Shown: in pieces, positions 8,992-16,952 of the stretch
Layout: every line of letters starts with the position of its first letter
How positions within the stretch are numbered: the stretch's first letter is position 1
Assembly (NCBI RefSeq): GCF_017912555.1
Contig: NZ_JAERSD010000011.1
Location: 1 to 64,000, forward strand
Direction: 5' to 3'
Origin: Bacillus sp. REN3
GTDB lineage: Bacteria > Bacillota > Bacilli > Bacillales > Cytobacillaceae
DNA: 64,000 nt
Made by a program: the position numbers and the translations under genes
The notes under the pieces: model-generated
What the model saw: the letters and a program-made list of their open reading frames with translations, nothing else
What the model was told of the DNA's origin: nothing
The model's database searches: none

Positions 8992-9438
8992 TTATTGGCT
9001 CCGGTACAGCAAATCCGAAAGCAAATACACACCTACGGGAGGAATGGCGCCTGTGTAGATGGGCGGTCCGGTCAATCGCGAATCCGAGGCTGCAATCCAG
9101 TTCCCGAATTCCCCGGGCATCTCGGATGATGGCTTCATCGTGAACTTTCCGGAAAGAACAAAATGACGGACTCTGATTGCTGCATCATCATAGATTGCCA
9201 TCTGGCCGGCAAAAATGGCATACGGTGATTCAAAGGTGAGTTGTTTCCTGTTTTCATCCCAGGTTCCGATGATCGGCTGGTGGGTATTGCGAAAACTGAC
9301 AGTGCCAGTGACCGAATTGCCCGAAACGGACTGGATGTTCAGGATCCCTCTGATAATTGGCCTTTCACCAATGTCAGCGTCAATTCCCCAACGTGATGGA
9401 AACGGCAAACTGATTGCCTGGTTCTGTCTCGTCTGCAC
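8992..9438 (-). CDS. Hypothetical protein, probably beta-rich
   Basis: A 148-residue soluble protein of alternating short beta-like stretches (IIRGILNIQSVSGNSVTGTV, IIGTWDENRKQLTFES). It has no signal peptide or membrane segment and no cysteines. I do not recognise it with confidence. The start is GTG at 9438 with AAGGAGGG six bases before it. An ATG overlaps in another frame and is ignored. It is convergent with the membrane protein gene on the plus strand. Confidence 0.6.
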   Translation of the reverse strand: MQTRQNQAISLPFPSRWGIDADIGERPIIRGILNIQSVSGNSVTGTVSFRNTHQPIIGTWDENRKQLTFESPYAIFAGQMAIYDDAAIRVRHFVLSGKFTMKPSSEMPGEFGNWIAASDSRLTGPPIYTGAIPPVGVYLLSDLLYRSQ

Positions 9439-9505
9439 ATCAATCCCTCCTTCATTGCATTATTCAAATGCCTAGTATCCAGTCTATGCTCCTATGTGTA
9501 AAAAG

Positions 9506-9737
9506 GGGAATGGAACAAATGTGTCAAGATAGAGCACAAACGGCTGCTGGGAATGGAACAAATGTGTCAAGATAGAGCACAAACGGCTGCTGGGAATGGA
9601 ACAAATATGTCAAGATAGAGCCCAAACGGCTGATGGGAAGGGGAACTAAAATGGCGAGATAGTGCCCAAACAGCTGCTGGCAAAGGCAGGATGAGCACAA
9701 AGATGGCGAGATAGAGCCCAAACGGTTGATGGCAGAA
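9506..9737. repeat. Tandem repeat, period 43 bp, five units
   Basis: Units begin at 9506, 9549, 9592, 9635 and 9679, with spacings of 43, 43, 43 and 44 bases; the last is diverged and longer (about 52). The core is AGATAGAGCMCAAACGGCTG preceded by GGAATGGAACAAATGTGTC. The first three units are nearly identical and the last two are degraded. The repeat produces spurious minus-strand open frames and is not coding. It lies between a minus-strand gene and the terminator of the EamA gene. Confidence 0.88.
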
Positions 9738-9808
9738 GGAGAATGGACGAGTGCTTTGTAAAAGCAGATTAGGTAAGTGGAATACTCCGCAGCTAAGCAA
9801 GGAACAAA

Positions 9809-9829
9809 CCGGCCATCCGAAATGGCCGG
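9809..9829 (-). terminator. Terminator of the EamA gene
   Basis: CCGGCCAT and ATGGCCGG pair around a 5-base loop. On the minus strand the stem is followed by TTTGTT. It lies about 100 bases after the EamA stop. Confidence 0.6.
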
Positions 9830-9931
9830 CTGCTTCTATCGCATTTGATCCTCTTCTAGATACGGAACAGGTTCTCAGAAGGGGAATGAGGATAGTTACT
9901 CTGACTGATCTTCGTATTCATTAGATCTGTC

Positions 9932-10837
9932 CTACGAGGATACTTTCAGGTTTTCAGCTGTTTTTTCAGGGATTTTTTTACCGGCAAGATAGATACCACC
10001 CAGGATGAAGACTAGCCCAGTTATAAGACTGAAATGGATTTCCTCATTTAGCATCGTCGATCCCCAGATGATTCCACTGACAGGAATGAGATAGGTAACC
10101 ATCGTCGCGATTTCCGGTCCTCCGTTTTGAACGAGGAAGTAAAAAAGGATGTAGGCAATTCCTGACCCCAGGATGCCAAGTCCTGCCCAAGCTGCAAGTG
10201 TCGTGAGATTATACAAACCTGTTAAGGTAATCTTTTCAGTTGCCAATGCGGCACCCCCGCTACCTGCCATACAGCAAAGTAAAGTTCCAAAGGTAACCTG
10301 GTACATTGACAATCTTTCCGATAGTCGCTTGGATAGATAGGAACCAATCGCATAAAACAGTGAAGCCAGGATCATGCCGAAGAATCCCAATAAGTCTACG
10401 GAAACAACAGATCCGGGTTCAAGGCCAAGCAAGATAACGAGGCCAAAAATTGCTGTGCCCATGCCAAGCAGCTTGTACCGATCCGTTTTGCTATTGAAGA
10501 ATAGAAGCCCGACAACGATTGCCCATAATGGGGTTGTCGCATTCAGTACAGAAGCGAAGCTGCTCGTCAGCCTTGTCTCGCTGAAGCCAATGATGGCCCA
10601 GGGAATCGCAGTATTGATCAGTGCCATGATTGTCATTGGCAGCCAGGGAATCTTTTTTAGTCCGAATTCTTTCCCGGTAAGGAGCATGATAGCACTGATT
10701 GTTAACAAGCCGAGTGAAGAGCGGAGAAATGCGATTGTCCAAGGCCCAAAATCCTCAAGCAGGATTTTGATGAAATAGTAAGAGCCGCCCCATATAAGGC
10801 TGAGTAAAACGAGCGTTAAAATAAGGATCCGATTCAT
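9932..10837 (-). CDS. EamA/DMT family permease
   Basis: A 301-residue transporter with ten predicted membrane helices in two EamA repeats. The first begins LSLIWGGSYYFIKILL and includes RSSLGLLTI; the second includes GLGILGSGIAYILFYFLVQ. Members export amino acids or other metabolites. It is co-oriented with the thioredoxin-like gene 48 bases upstream, and this pair diverges from a MocR regulator, a common arrangement in which the MocR protein controls the EamA exporter. The substrate is unknown. Confidence 0.88.
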   Translation of the reverse strand: MNRILILTLVLLSLIWGGSYYFIKILLEDFGPWTIAFLRSSLGLLTISAIMLLTGKEFGLKKIPWLPMTIMALINTAIPWAIIGFSETRLTSSFASVLNATTPLWAIVVGLLFFNSKTDRYKLLGMGTAIFGLVILLGLEPGSVVSVDLLGFFGMILASLFYAIGSYLSKRLSERLSMYQVTFGTLLCCMAGSGGAALATEKITLTGLYNLTTLAAWAGLGILGSGIAYILFYFLVQNGGPEIATMVTYLIPVSGIIWGSTMLNEEIHFSLITGLVFILGGIYLAGKKIPEKTAENLKVSS

Positions 10838-10885
10838 TAGATACCTGCTTTCTTTTTAATGTCTTCTCCAGGAAAATTCCCGGTT

Positions 10886-11479
10886 TTACAGTAGAGGTTC
10901 CTTCATAAGGAATGACGAAAATAATTGATGCAGCTCCTTGATGATGACATCCTGGTATTCTGTACCAGCTTTGTAAATGGCGGCAATTTCCCTCCGCTTA
11001 TGAAAGACTTTTTCCTGATATCCTGCTGCGTTGCGGTCCGGGTTCTCTTTCCGGAATTCGTCCATGAATTTCTGGATATAGGCTGGCCGTGCTCCCCATT
11101 TGCCAAGTACATTCCCATTTGGATCAAGATACACTGCGATTGGCTGGTTCCGGCCGCCGTCTGTCAAAAATAAATCCATGGTCTCCAGGTGTTCTTCCAT
11201 TAATAATATTTCAGTCGGAATCTGGCTTCTTTCATTCGCGTGCAATAAAACCGGTACATTCCATATGACATCGGGGCACCAATCCGTACAAAGGATGAGG
11301 CTGTATAAGCTGTTCCTGTTTTTAAAAGCGTCAAAGAAATTTTTTTCTTCCTTGTTTTCCCACGTGAATACAGTGTACCAGTGTATGAGCTCTTCCTGGT
11401 TTCTCGTCATGCCTCCGATGAATTGCTGTGGGGTGATCCCTGTTCCGATTTTATGCTGTAAATTCAACTGCTTATTCAT
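10886..11479 (-). CDS. Thioredoxin family protein
   Basis: A 197-residue thioredoxin-like protein. The active-site region reads LILCTDWCPD near residue 65, so the CxxC-like motif is C-T-D-W-C, with three residues between the cysteines instead of two. This is seen in a Bacillus branch of thioredoxin-fold proteins. QPIAVYLDPNGNVLGKWG is the typical later strand. ATG at 11479 is preferred over one at 11488 because the GGGAG ribosome site touches the latter. It probably forms an operon with the EamA gene and faces the divergent MocR regulator. Confidence 0.78.
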   Translation of the reverse strand: MNKQLNLQHKIGTGITPQQFIGGMTRNQEELIHWYTVFTWENKEEKNFFDAFKNRNSLYSLILCTDWCPDVIWNVPVLLHANERSQIPTEILLMEEHLETMDLFLTDGGRNQPIAVYLDPNGNVLGKWGARPAYIQKFMDEFRKENPDRNAAGYQEKVFHKRREIAAIYKAGTEYQDVIIKELHQLFSSFLMKEPLL

Positions 11480-11537
11480 TGCGCACATCTCCCTTTTTCA
11501 ATGGTTGTTGGAAATACATTACAAATATATAATTTAA

Positions 11538-11569
11538 TTGACCATTTAAAAATGGACAGTTTTTATAAA
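11538..11569 (+). promoter_or_regulatory. Divergent promoter region with palindrome
   Basis: TTGACC (11538-11543) and TATAAA (11564-11569) could form a plus-strand promoter with a long 20-base spacer. A perfect palindrome, CCATTT-AA-AAATGG (11542-11555), overlaps the -35 box. It is a candidate operator for the MocR protein encoded just downstream. Confidence 0.45.
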
Positions 11570-11591
11570 TTATAAAAGACAGGTTGGAGTG

Positions 11592-13025
11592 ATGTCCGTG
11601 TTTGAAATTTTATTAGCCACGGAGGAACAGAACGATGCCCCGCTTTATTTGCAAATTTACAAGCAATTCAGGACTCAAATCAGAAATGGGAATATTTCTG
11701 ATGGCTCACGGCTCCCGTCAATCCGATCTCTTCAATCACAGTTGAATATAAGCAAAACACCAATTGAAACTGCTTACCAGATGTTAATTGCAGAAGGGTA
11801 TGTGATCAGCAAGGATCGTTCCGGGTTATATGCGGTTAACACGGAAGAGAGTCCTCCGCTGGTAAAGCAGAGGAATTCACGGAGGGACAGCCCCGGCTCA
11901 TTGCTCCTCGGATTGCAAACGGCAAAGAAAACCTGGAAGATTGATTTTGATCCTTCTGCAGTAGATAAGGAAATGTTTCCGATTCGAATTTGGAAGAAGA
12001 CCTTGAATCATATACTGGAAGACTTTTTCAGAAGCATCGGGGAATACGGTGACATGCAGGGGGAAGCCTCCTTGCGGGCAGAACTGGCCACATATCTGAG
12101 GAATTCCCGGGGAGTGATCTGTTCACCTGGACAAATCATCATTGGATCGGGGATTTCCTACAGCATTGGTATTCTTTCGAAATTATTAACCGATGTGAAG
12201 TTGGTTGGCATGGAGGAGCCCGGATTCGAGCCGGTACGGGAACAGTTCCGGCTGAATGATTTTGAGGTCGTACCGATTCCAATCCAAGATGGTCCGTTTC
12301 CGGTTGAGAAATTGGACGAGAGCAAAGCCCAAATGGTCTATGTGACACCATCACACCAGTTTCCGACCGGGAAGGTCATGCCTTATGCTGAGAGAGAACA
12401 GCTTCTGAATTGGGCGTACAGCAAACAGGGCTATATCGTGGAGGATGATTATGATGGAGAGTTCCGTTACATCGGCAAACCCATCCCTTCCTTGCAAAGC
12501 CTGGACCAGCACGGAAGGGTCATTTATATTGGAACGTTCTCCAAGGCGTTTTCACCGGCATTCCGGATGAATTATATGGTCTTGCCGATGGAGTTGGCAG
12601 AGAAGCTGGAAACGATCCGCCATTTACTGGCTTGCCCATCAAGGGTCGATCAATGGGCCATGAGCAGCTTTATCGAACAGGGGCATTGGTACCGCCACAT
12701 TCGCAGGATGCGCAATGTCTACAGGAAAAAGCATCGCAGATTAATTGAATTGATCCAAGTTCACTTTAATGAAAAGTGTATCATTACTGGACATAGCGCC
12801 GGACTTCATATCCAGTTAACAGTCCGTACAAAATTGAGCGCTGCGGAATTGTTGCAGCTGGCCAAAGAAAGGGAAGTCAAAGTTTATGATTTCCGGCAAA
12901 TGTGGATAAAAGAAAAACCTGCTGAATATCCAAATATCTATTTAGGCTTCGGAGGAATCAGTGAAGAGGAGATGGAAACAGGGATCTTGCTGTTGAAAGA
13001 AGCTTGGTCTGGCATTCTAGATTGA
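11592..13025 (+). CDS. MocR/PdxR-type GntR regulator with aminotransferase domain
   Basis: About 477 residues. Residues 1-75 are a GntR winged helix (APLYLQIYKQFRTQIRNG, GSRLPSIRSLQ, ISKTPIETAYQML). The rest is a fold-type I aminotransferase with VEDDYDGEFRY and the PLP lysine in GTFSKAFSPAFR near residue 317. Such proteins sense PLP-linked amines and control a nearby gene, here probably the divergent thioredoxin-EamA pair. The start is uncertain: GGAG at 11586-11589 sits 2 bases from ATG 11592 but 8 bases from an in-frame GTG at 11598. Its 3' end overlaps the convergent WYL regulator by 9 bases. Confidence 0.9.
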   Translation: MSVFEILLATEEQNDAPLYLQIYKQFRTQIRNGNISDGSRLPSIRSLQSQLNISKTPIETAYQMLIAEGYVISKDRSGLYAVNTEESPPLVKQRNSRRDSPGSLLLGLQTAKKTWKIDFDPSAVDKEMFPIRIWKKTLNHILEDFFRSIGEYGDMQGEASLRAELATYLRNSRGVICSPGQIIIGSGISYSIGILSKLLTDVKLVGMEEPGFEPVREQFRLNDFEVVPIPIQDGPFPVEKLDESKAQMVYVTPSHQFPTGKVMPYAEREQLLNWAYSKQGYIVEDDYDGEFRYIGKPIPSLQSLDQHGRVIYIGTFSKAFSPAFRMNYMVLPMELAEKLETIRHLLACPSRVDQWAMSSFIEQGHWYRHIRRMRNVYRKKHRRLIELIQVHFNEKCIITGHSAGLHIQLTVRTKLSAAELLQLAKEREVKVYDFRQMWIKEKPAEYPNIYLGFGGISEEEMETGILLLKEAWSGILD

Positions 13026-13979
13026 CCCCGTCTCCAGGCCATGATGTTTGACCAGCAGATGAAGCTTATCCATAAGGGCATCTTTTAGTTCTGCTGGTTC
13101 TTCTATCCTTGCATGCTCACCAAGTGAAAGGAGATACTCTGCAAAGAAGCTGAGATCCTGTTGAGCGATCAGGCCTTTAACGGTACCTGTTCCATCGGGA
13201 TATTGATGCAGACACGTATTCGGCCATTGGACAGCATGATATTTTTCTACTCCGGCTGCTGTAAGAGCCACCTTCAGTTCAAGAGAACCCTTTTTGTGAC
13301 TTTCGACTGAAAAACGATTCGTTAATGTTATTTCAGAAAGATCAATCGGATTGGTATTGCTATCAATCTCAACATCTGTGATCCGGTCGCATCTGAATAC
13401 CCGGTAATCTTTCCTTGAAAAACAATAGGCCGGGCAATACCAGCTTCCTTCTTTGGCATAAATCCCGATTGGCTGGATGGAACGTTCGCTTTGCCTTCCT
13501 CTGGTGTCGTATTGGATCAGGAGGACTTCGTGATGAATCGAAGCATGCAGAAGCTGTTTTAAAAACGGAATATCCTTACGCTGATGGCTTGCCAAGAAAT
13601 CGATTTTATCCAACATTAAATCGATCATGTCTCTTAAACTGCCGCACAAGTTCAGGTAAAACTTCTTTTTTATCGATTCGTATTCGGTATCGAAAGGCAG
13701 GGAAATATAATGTCTTAAGGCATGAATCGCAAAAAAAACGGCAATGGCTTCATCCTCGCTGAACGCAAAAGCTGGAAGAATCCGCTCATTCAATACCTGG
13801 TAGCCTCCTTGAGGGCCCACTTCTGAATATAACGGGACTCCCATTTCGCTTAATTCCTGGAGGTCGCGCAAAATCGTCCTCTTTGACACCCCGAATTCCT
13901 GCGCTAACTCACCAACAGTAAATCTGCGTTTCCGATTCACCATCATGATCATTTCGTTCAATCTTTTTGCCTTTGACAT
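13017..13979 (-). CDS. HTH and WYL domain transcriptional regulator (YafY-like)
   Basis: A 320-residue regulator. The N-terminal HTH reads FTVGELAQEFGVSKRTILRD with the following LQELSEMGVPLYSEVGPQGG wing. The central WYL domain includes GSWYCPAYCFSRKDYRVFR, and a WCX-type C-terminal part follows. Members sense small ligands or nucleic acids. GGAGG lies 5 bases before the ATG. It is divergent from an alpha/beta hydrolase gene, its likely target, with an inverted repeat between them at 13999-14013. Confidence 0.9.
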   Translation of the reverse strand: MSKAKRLNEMIMMVNRKRRFTVGELAQEFGVSKRTILRDLQELSEMGVPLYSEVGPQGGYQVLNERILPAFAFSEDEAIAVFFAIHALRHYISLPFDTEYESIKKKFYLNLCGSLRDMIDLMLDKIDFLASHQRKDIPFLKQLLHASIHHEVLLIQYDTRGRQSERSIQPIGIYAKEGSWYCPAYCFSRKDYRVFRCDRITDVEIDSNTNPIDLSEITLTNRFSVESHKKGSLELKVALTAAGVEKYHAVQWPNTCLHQYPDGTGTVKGLIAQQDLSFFAEYLLSLGEHARIEEPAELKDALMDKLHLLVKHHGLETGSI

Positions 13980-13998
13980 ACCAACCTCCGGTTAAATA

Positions 13999-14013
13999 TG
14001 ACATATTTTGTCA
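13999..14013. promoter_or_regulatory. Inverted repeat between WYL regulator and hydrolase
   Basis: TGACA and TGTCA are perfect complements separated by TATTT. The site lies 20 bases upstream of the regulator start and 48 bases upstream of the hydrolase, the expected place for an autoregulatory operator of the WYL protein. Confidence 0.5.
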
Positions 14014-14061
14014 CTATTGTAAGCTATGATGGTGAAAAGAACAATAAAGGAGAATTAAATC

Positions 14062-14859
14062 ATGAACAGTCCCATTCGAAAATTCTTTTTGTCCAGTGGC
14101 CTTACTTTATCTTATCTTGATTTTGGCGGTGACCATGAAAAAACCATGCTGATGCTGCATGGCCATTTTGGAAACGCTCGGACATTTTCCGAGGTCGCAA
14201 TTAAATTCGGAGATTGGCGGGTCGTTGCACTGGATCAGCGCGGGCATGGATGGAGCGAGCACCCAGACGATAAAGATTTTTCACGTGATAGCTACTTGGA
14301 GGACATCTTTTCTTTCATTCAAAATGAACTCGGCGGGAAAAGCGTAACGCTGCTTGGCCACTCGTTGGGAGGGGTGAATGCCTACCAATTTGCAGCGCGT
14401 TATCCAGAGCTTGTTGATGCTGTGATTGTCGAAGATGTCGGAGTAGAAATCCAGGCAGACCTTTCTTTTATCGAAAAGCTCCCTGCAAGGTGCGAGTCAT
14501 TAAGAAAATTGAAACAATCCCTGTTGGATGTTGGACTAAGGAGCGTTGATTATTTCCTGGAAAGTGCATTCGAAGATGAACAAGGATGGGGGTTACGCTT
14601 CGATCGAGCAGGCATGGCCGTCTCCCAGCAGAAAGTAAATGGGGATTGGTGGGCTGATTGGCTCGCAACATCCTGTCCGATCTTGCTTATTCATGGAATG
14701 AAAAGTATTTTCTTGGACACACAACAGGCCAAAAAGATGGCAGCAATCAGACCCAATACCCAGCTTGTCTTATTCGAGGATTGTGGACACGATGTCCATT
14801 TTCACGATCTCGAGGGTTTTTGCTCATCAATCAAAACCTTTCTTGGCAATCGCTCTTGA
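14062..14859 (+). CDS. Alpha/beta-fold hydrolase
   Basis: A 265-residue hydrolase. MLMLHGHFGNARTF provides the oxyanion-hole HG, VVALDQRGHGWSE is the typical DxRGxG turn, and GHSLGG holds the nucleophile near residue 102. HGMKSIFLD is the region where the acid is expected, and GHDVHFHD holds the histidine near 242. The acid is less clear than in the gene at 1111, with an aspartate available at the end of the strand. The ribosome site AAGGAG precedes the ATG. It is divergent from the WYL regulator and probably controlled by it. Confidence 0.86.
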   Translation: MNSPIRKFFLSSGLTLSYLDFGGDHEKTMLMLHGHFGNARTFSEVAIKFGDWRVVALDQRGHGWSEHPDDKDFSRDSYLEDIFSFIQNELGGKSVTLLGHSLGGVNAYQFAARYPELVDAVIVEDVGVEIQADLSFIEKLPARCESLRKLKQSLLDVGLRSVDYFLESAFEDEQGWGLRFDRAGMAVSQQKVNGDWWADWLATSCPILLIHGMKSIFLDTQQAKKMAAIRPNTQLVLFEDCGHDVHFHDLEGFCSSIKTFLGNRS

Positions 14860-14993
14860 CTGAATGATTGACGATTTTAATTACAAACTGGTTGCTCGTA
14901 AACTGAGTAGTTCGGTTTTTAGGTAGAAACATAGAAATAATGCTGACTAGCAGACCAAATCGCCTTTGATCTGGATTCTGCAATTCTTTTCAT

Positions 14994-15210
14994 AGGCTGT
15001 TTTCGAAAACTTTGCTTTTTAAATAAATGGTTGATTTACACTTCATGCTGCTCGCTTTCAGAGCGGAGTGAGTTGAGCCTCCTCGGCGCAAATGCGCCTG
15101 TAGGGGCCCAACTTTCCAGCTGATCCTGCGGAGTCTCGCACCTTCCGTTCCGATCAATGTTTTTTCCTTGAAATTGATTCAGAAACCAACAATTTTTTAG
15201 AAAACAGCCT
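14994..15210. repeat. MITE-like element with terminal inverted repeats
   Basis: The ends AGGCTGTTTTC (14994-15004) and GAAAACAGCCT (15200-15210) are perfect 11-base inverted repeats, extendable by a few bases with one mismatch. The 217-bp interior is GC-rich in the middle with the self-complementary GGCGCAAATGCGCC and has no open frame. It differs from the 324-bp family at 24760. Known Bacillaceae genomes carry many such elements. Confidence 0.72.
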
Positions 15211-15431
15211 TTTCATATCAACGATCATAAAGTTGATAAAACACAAATCAGAACACGAAATCACAACCCAAATCACTTCATGGCTATAGCCGTTGTCATC
15301 GTGGTAATAAATACCTTGAATGTGGTGTCATTGGTTTTGTTCGTTTTGATAATAAAAGGTATTTGTAATTTTTTGTTAAATTCTATTTAGCATTGGGCTG
15401 CATTAAACAAAACGGGGAGTATAAAAAAGTA
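15211..15431. other. AT-rich non-coding upstream region
   Basis: No gene or conserved RNA motif is seen between the MITE-like element and the promoter of the methyltransferase leader. It is noticeably AT-rich, like the gene downstream. Confidence 0.4.
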
Positions 15432-15461
15432 TTGGCAATATGATAGTGTGCGCGTTATTAT
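15432..15461 (+). promoter_or_regulatory. Promoter of the leader-methyltransferase unit
   Basis: TTGGCA (15432-15437) and TATTAT (15456-15461) have an 18-base spacer. This would start transcription about 40 bases before the leader peptide. Confidence 0.6.
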
Positions 15462-15508
15462 TTAGGAGTGGGTATCAATCCCTATCAGGTGAAAAAGGAG
15501 TTTTCTTG

Positions 15509-15538
15509 ATGATCATTCAATACATTCGTTATAGGTAG
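15509..15538 (+). CDS. Regulatory leader peptide MIIQYIRYR
   Basis: A 9-codon open frame, MIIQYIRYR, has a perfect AAGGAG site at 15495-15500 with an 8-base spacer. The last three residues R-Y-R fit the '+X+' motif (Arg/Lys-X-Arg/Lys) at which macrolide-bound ribosomes stall in Erm-type leaders. It is followed within four bases by a terminator-like hairpin and then by a ribosomal-RNA methyltransferase gene. I infer that drug-induced stalling would prevent the terminator and turn the gene on. The peptide itself has no other likely function. Confidence 0.72.
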   Translation: MIIQYIRYR

Positions 15539-15541
15539 AAC

Positions 15542-15618
15542 AAGGTATAGACTACTTTCGAATCCAACTCATATTTTTTAAGAATATGATGTGGGTTTAT
15601 TTGTCTATGCCTTTTTCA
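15542..15618 (+). terminator. Attenuator hairpin between leader and methyltransferase
   Basis: AAGGTATAGAC (15542-15552) pairs with GTCTATGCCTT (15603-15613), with one G-U pair. An inner hairpin pairs CATATT with AATATG. The outer stem runs into CTTTTTC, so the structure is an intrinsic terminator placed directly after the leader stop codon and before the methyltransferase start. This is the geometry of ribosome-mediated attenuation. Confidence 0.75.
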
Positions 15619-15651
15619 TTTATCTAAAAACGAATGAATGAGGTGACTTCT

Positions 15652-16545
15652 TTGTTTAAAAAAAATAAAAGAATTGAAAGTGCAAATTATGTAAGGAATT
15701 ATGAAGGCCTTTTTGCTTGCCCAATGTGTCAATCTTCTATGAAGGTTTTAGAATCGAAAAGTTTAGTCTGTTCAAACCATCATACGTTTGATTTTGCCAA
15801 GCAAGGTTATATTAACTTTACATCTAACTCGATAACGAAATACACCAAGGAACTTTTTGAAGCAAGAAGGAAACTCATTACTGAAGGTGGCTTTTATAAA
15901 CCATTAAGCAACGCAATTGCAAAAGCTATAAATGATCATGTTGAAAAGGAAAAAGAAACAATATTTATACTGGATGCGGGTTGTGGCGAGGGTTCACACC
16001 TTTCAACTATTTGCGATATTGTTAGTCCTGACTTTTTTAAAAATGTAACAGGAGCAGGAATAGACATTTCCAAAGAAGGTATCATGATGGCTTCCAAGAA
16101 CTGCTCTAACAAGATTTGGGCTGTGGCTGACCTTGTAAACACACCATTTAGGAATGAACAGTTCGATGTAATTCTTAATATCCTATCTCCTTCGAATTAT
16201 GCCGAATTTAATAGATTGTTGAAATCAGATGGTTTAGTAATTAAGATTGTACCTCAAAGTGGTTATTTAAAGGAGTTAAGAGAATGCCTTTTTCATAAAC
16301 CAGAAAAACAGAGTTATTCTAATGCAGAAACTGTGGAGAGATTTATTGAAAATTTTCTGTTTATAGATTCTTTAAGGTTAAGTTATACGATAGACCTTAA
16401 CAAATCTTCACTTCAAAGTTTGGTTGAAATGACTCCTTTAACCTGGACAGCAACAAAGGAACGAGTAAATTCTTTTCTAAATAAGGATTCAGCTCAAATA
16501 ACTGTTGATTTGGAGATCCTAATTGGTAAAAGAGCATTTAAATAA
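15652..16545 (+). CDS. RlmA-type 23S rRNA (guanine-N1) methyltransferase
   Basis: About 297 residues. The N-terminus has a zinc-finger-like CPMC...C..HH cluster (FACPMCQSSMKVLESKSLVC) followed by HTFDFAKQGYINF, the signature of RlmA(I)/RlmA(II)/TlrB enzymes. The SAM motif ILDAGCGEGSHLS is near residue 107. These methylate G745 or G748 of 23S rRNA; the TlrB branch contributes to tylosin-type macrolide resistance. TTG at 15652 is chosen because GAGGTGA lies 5 bases before it; an ATG at 15634 has no ribosome site. It is more AT-rich than its neighbours, which suggests transfer. Expression appears controlled by the leader and attenuator. Confidence 0.88.
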   Translation: MFKKNKRIESANYVRNYEGLFACPMCQSSMKVLESKSLVCSNHHTFDFAKQGYINFTSNSITKYTKELFEARRKLITEGGFYKPLSNAIAKAINDHVEKEKETIFILDAGCGEGSHLSTICDIVSPDFFKNVTGAGIDISKEGIMMASKNCSNKIWAVADLVNTPFRNEQFDVILNILSPSNYAEFNRLLKSDGLVIKIVPQSGYLKELRECLFHKPEKQSYSNAETVERFIENFLFIDSLRLSYTIDLNKSSLQSLVEMTPLTWTATKERVNSFLNKDSAQITVDLEILIGKRAFK

Positions 16546-16552
16546 TAGAGAT

Positions 16553-16604
16553 AATAACAAACATGAAGACAGTCTCATGCTGAGCAACCTTCATGTTTGT
16601 TATT
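16553..16604 (+). terminator. Long inverted repeat, probable terminator
   Basis: Two perfect 16-base arms (starting AATAACAAAC and ending TTTGTTATT) are separated by 20 bases, eight bases after the methyltransferase stop. The U-rich part is inside the 3' arm rather than beyond it. Confidence 0.65.
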
Positions 16605-16621
16605 CAACTTCCTCAATTTAA

Positions 16622-16726
16622 TACGGTGGTCTCACGAATGCGGGCTATAAAGTTGCTTTAGTTGAAGAAGACATCAACAAAACAGATCGCTTGGATTGCT
16701 ATTTGAACGGTTTTTCATGGTGCTAA
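16622..16726 (+). pseudogene. Possible gene remnant
   Basis: A 34-codon open stretch without a start reads YGGLTNAGYKVALVEEDINK and continues TDRLDCYLNGFSWC before a stop. It looks protein-like, but the 5' part is missing and I cannot assign a family. The rest of the gap up to 16952 shows no gene. Confidence 0.3.
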
Positions 16727-16952
16727 ACATGTTATTTCATCTGTATTTATAACATTTTCGATTTATTTCCTAGTAAATGCCACTGTCTCTCAGATAGGGG
16801 GCAGCAGATGGGGGAAAGAGGGAACTAAAAGATTTTTTAAAAAAGGAATTTAGTTTGCTGCGGGCGAACATTAGAAATAGTGCGCTTCAATCTGTAAAAA
16901 AGAAGGATATCACAAGTAGAAGCAATCAAAAAATCTATTACAAGGGGATAAA

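Noticed and set aside
9524-9800. Minus-strand frames over the 43-bp repeat
   Set aside because: Repetitive translation of the repeat without a ribosome site.
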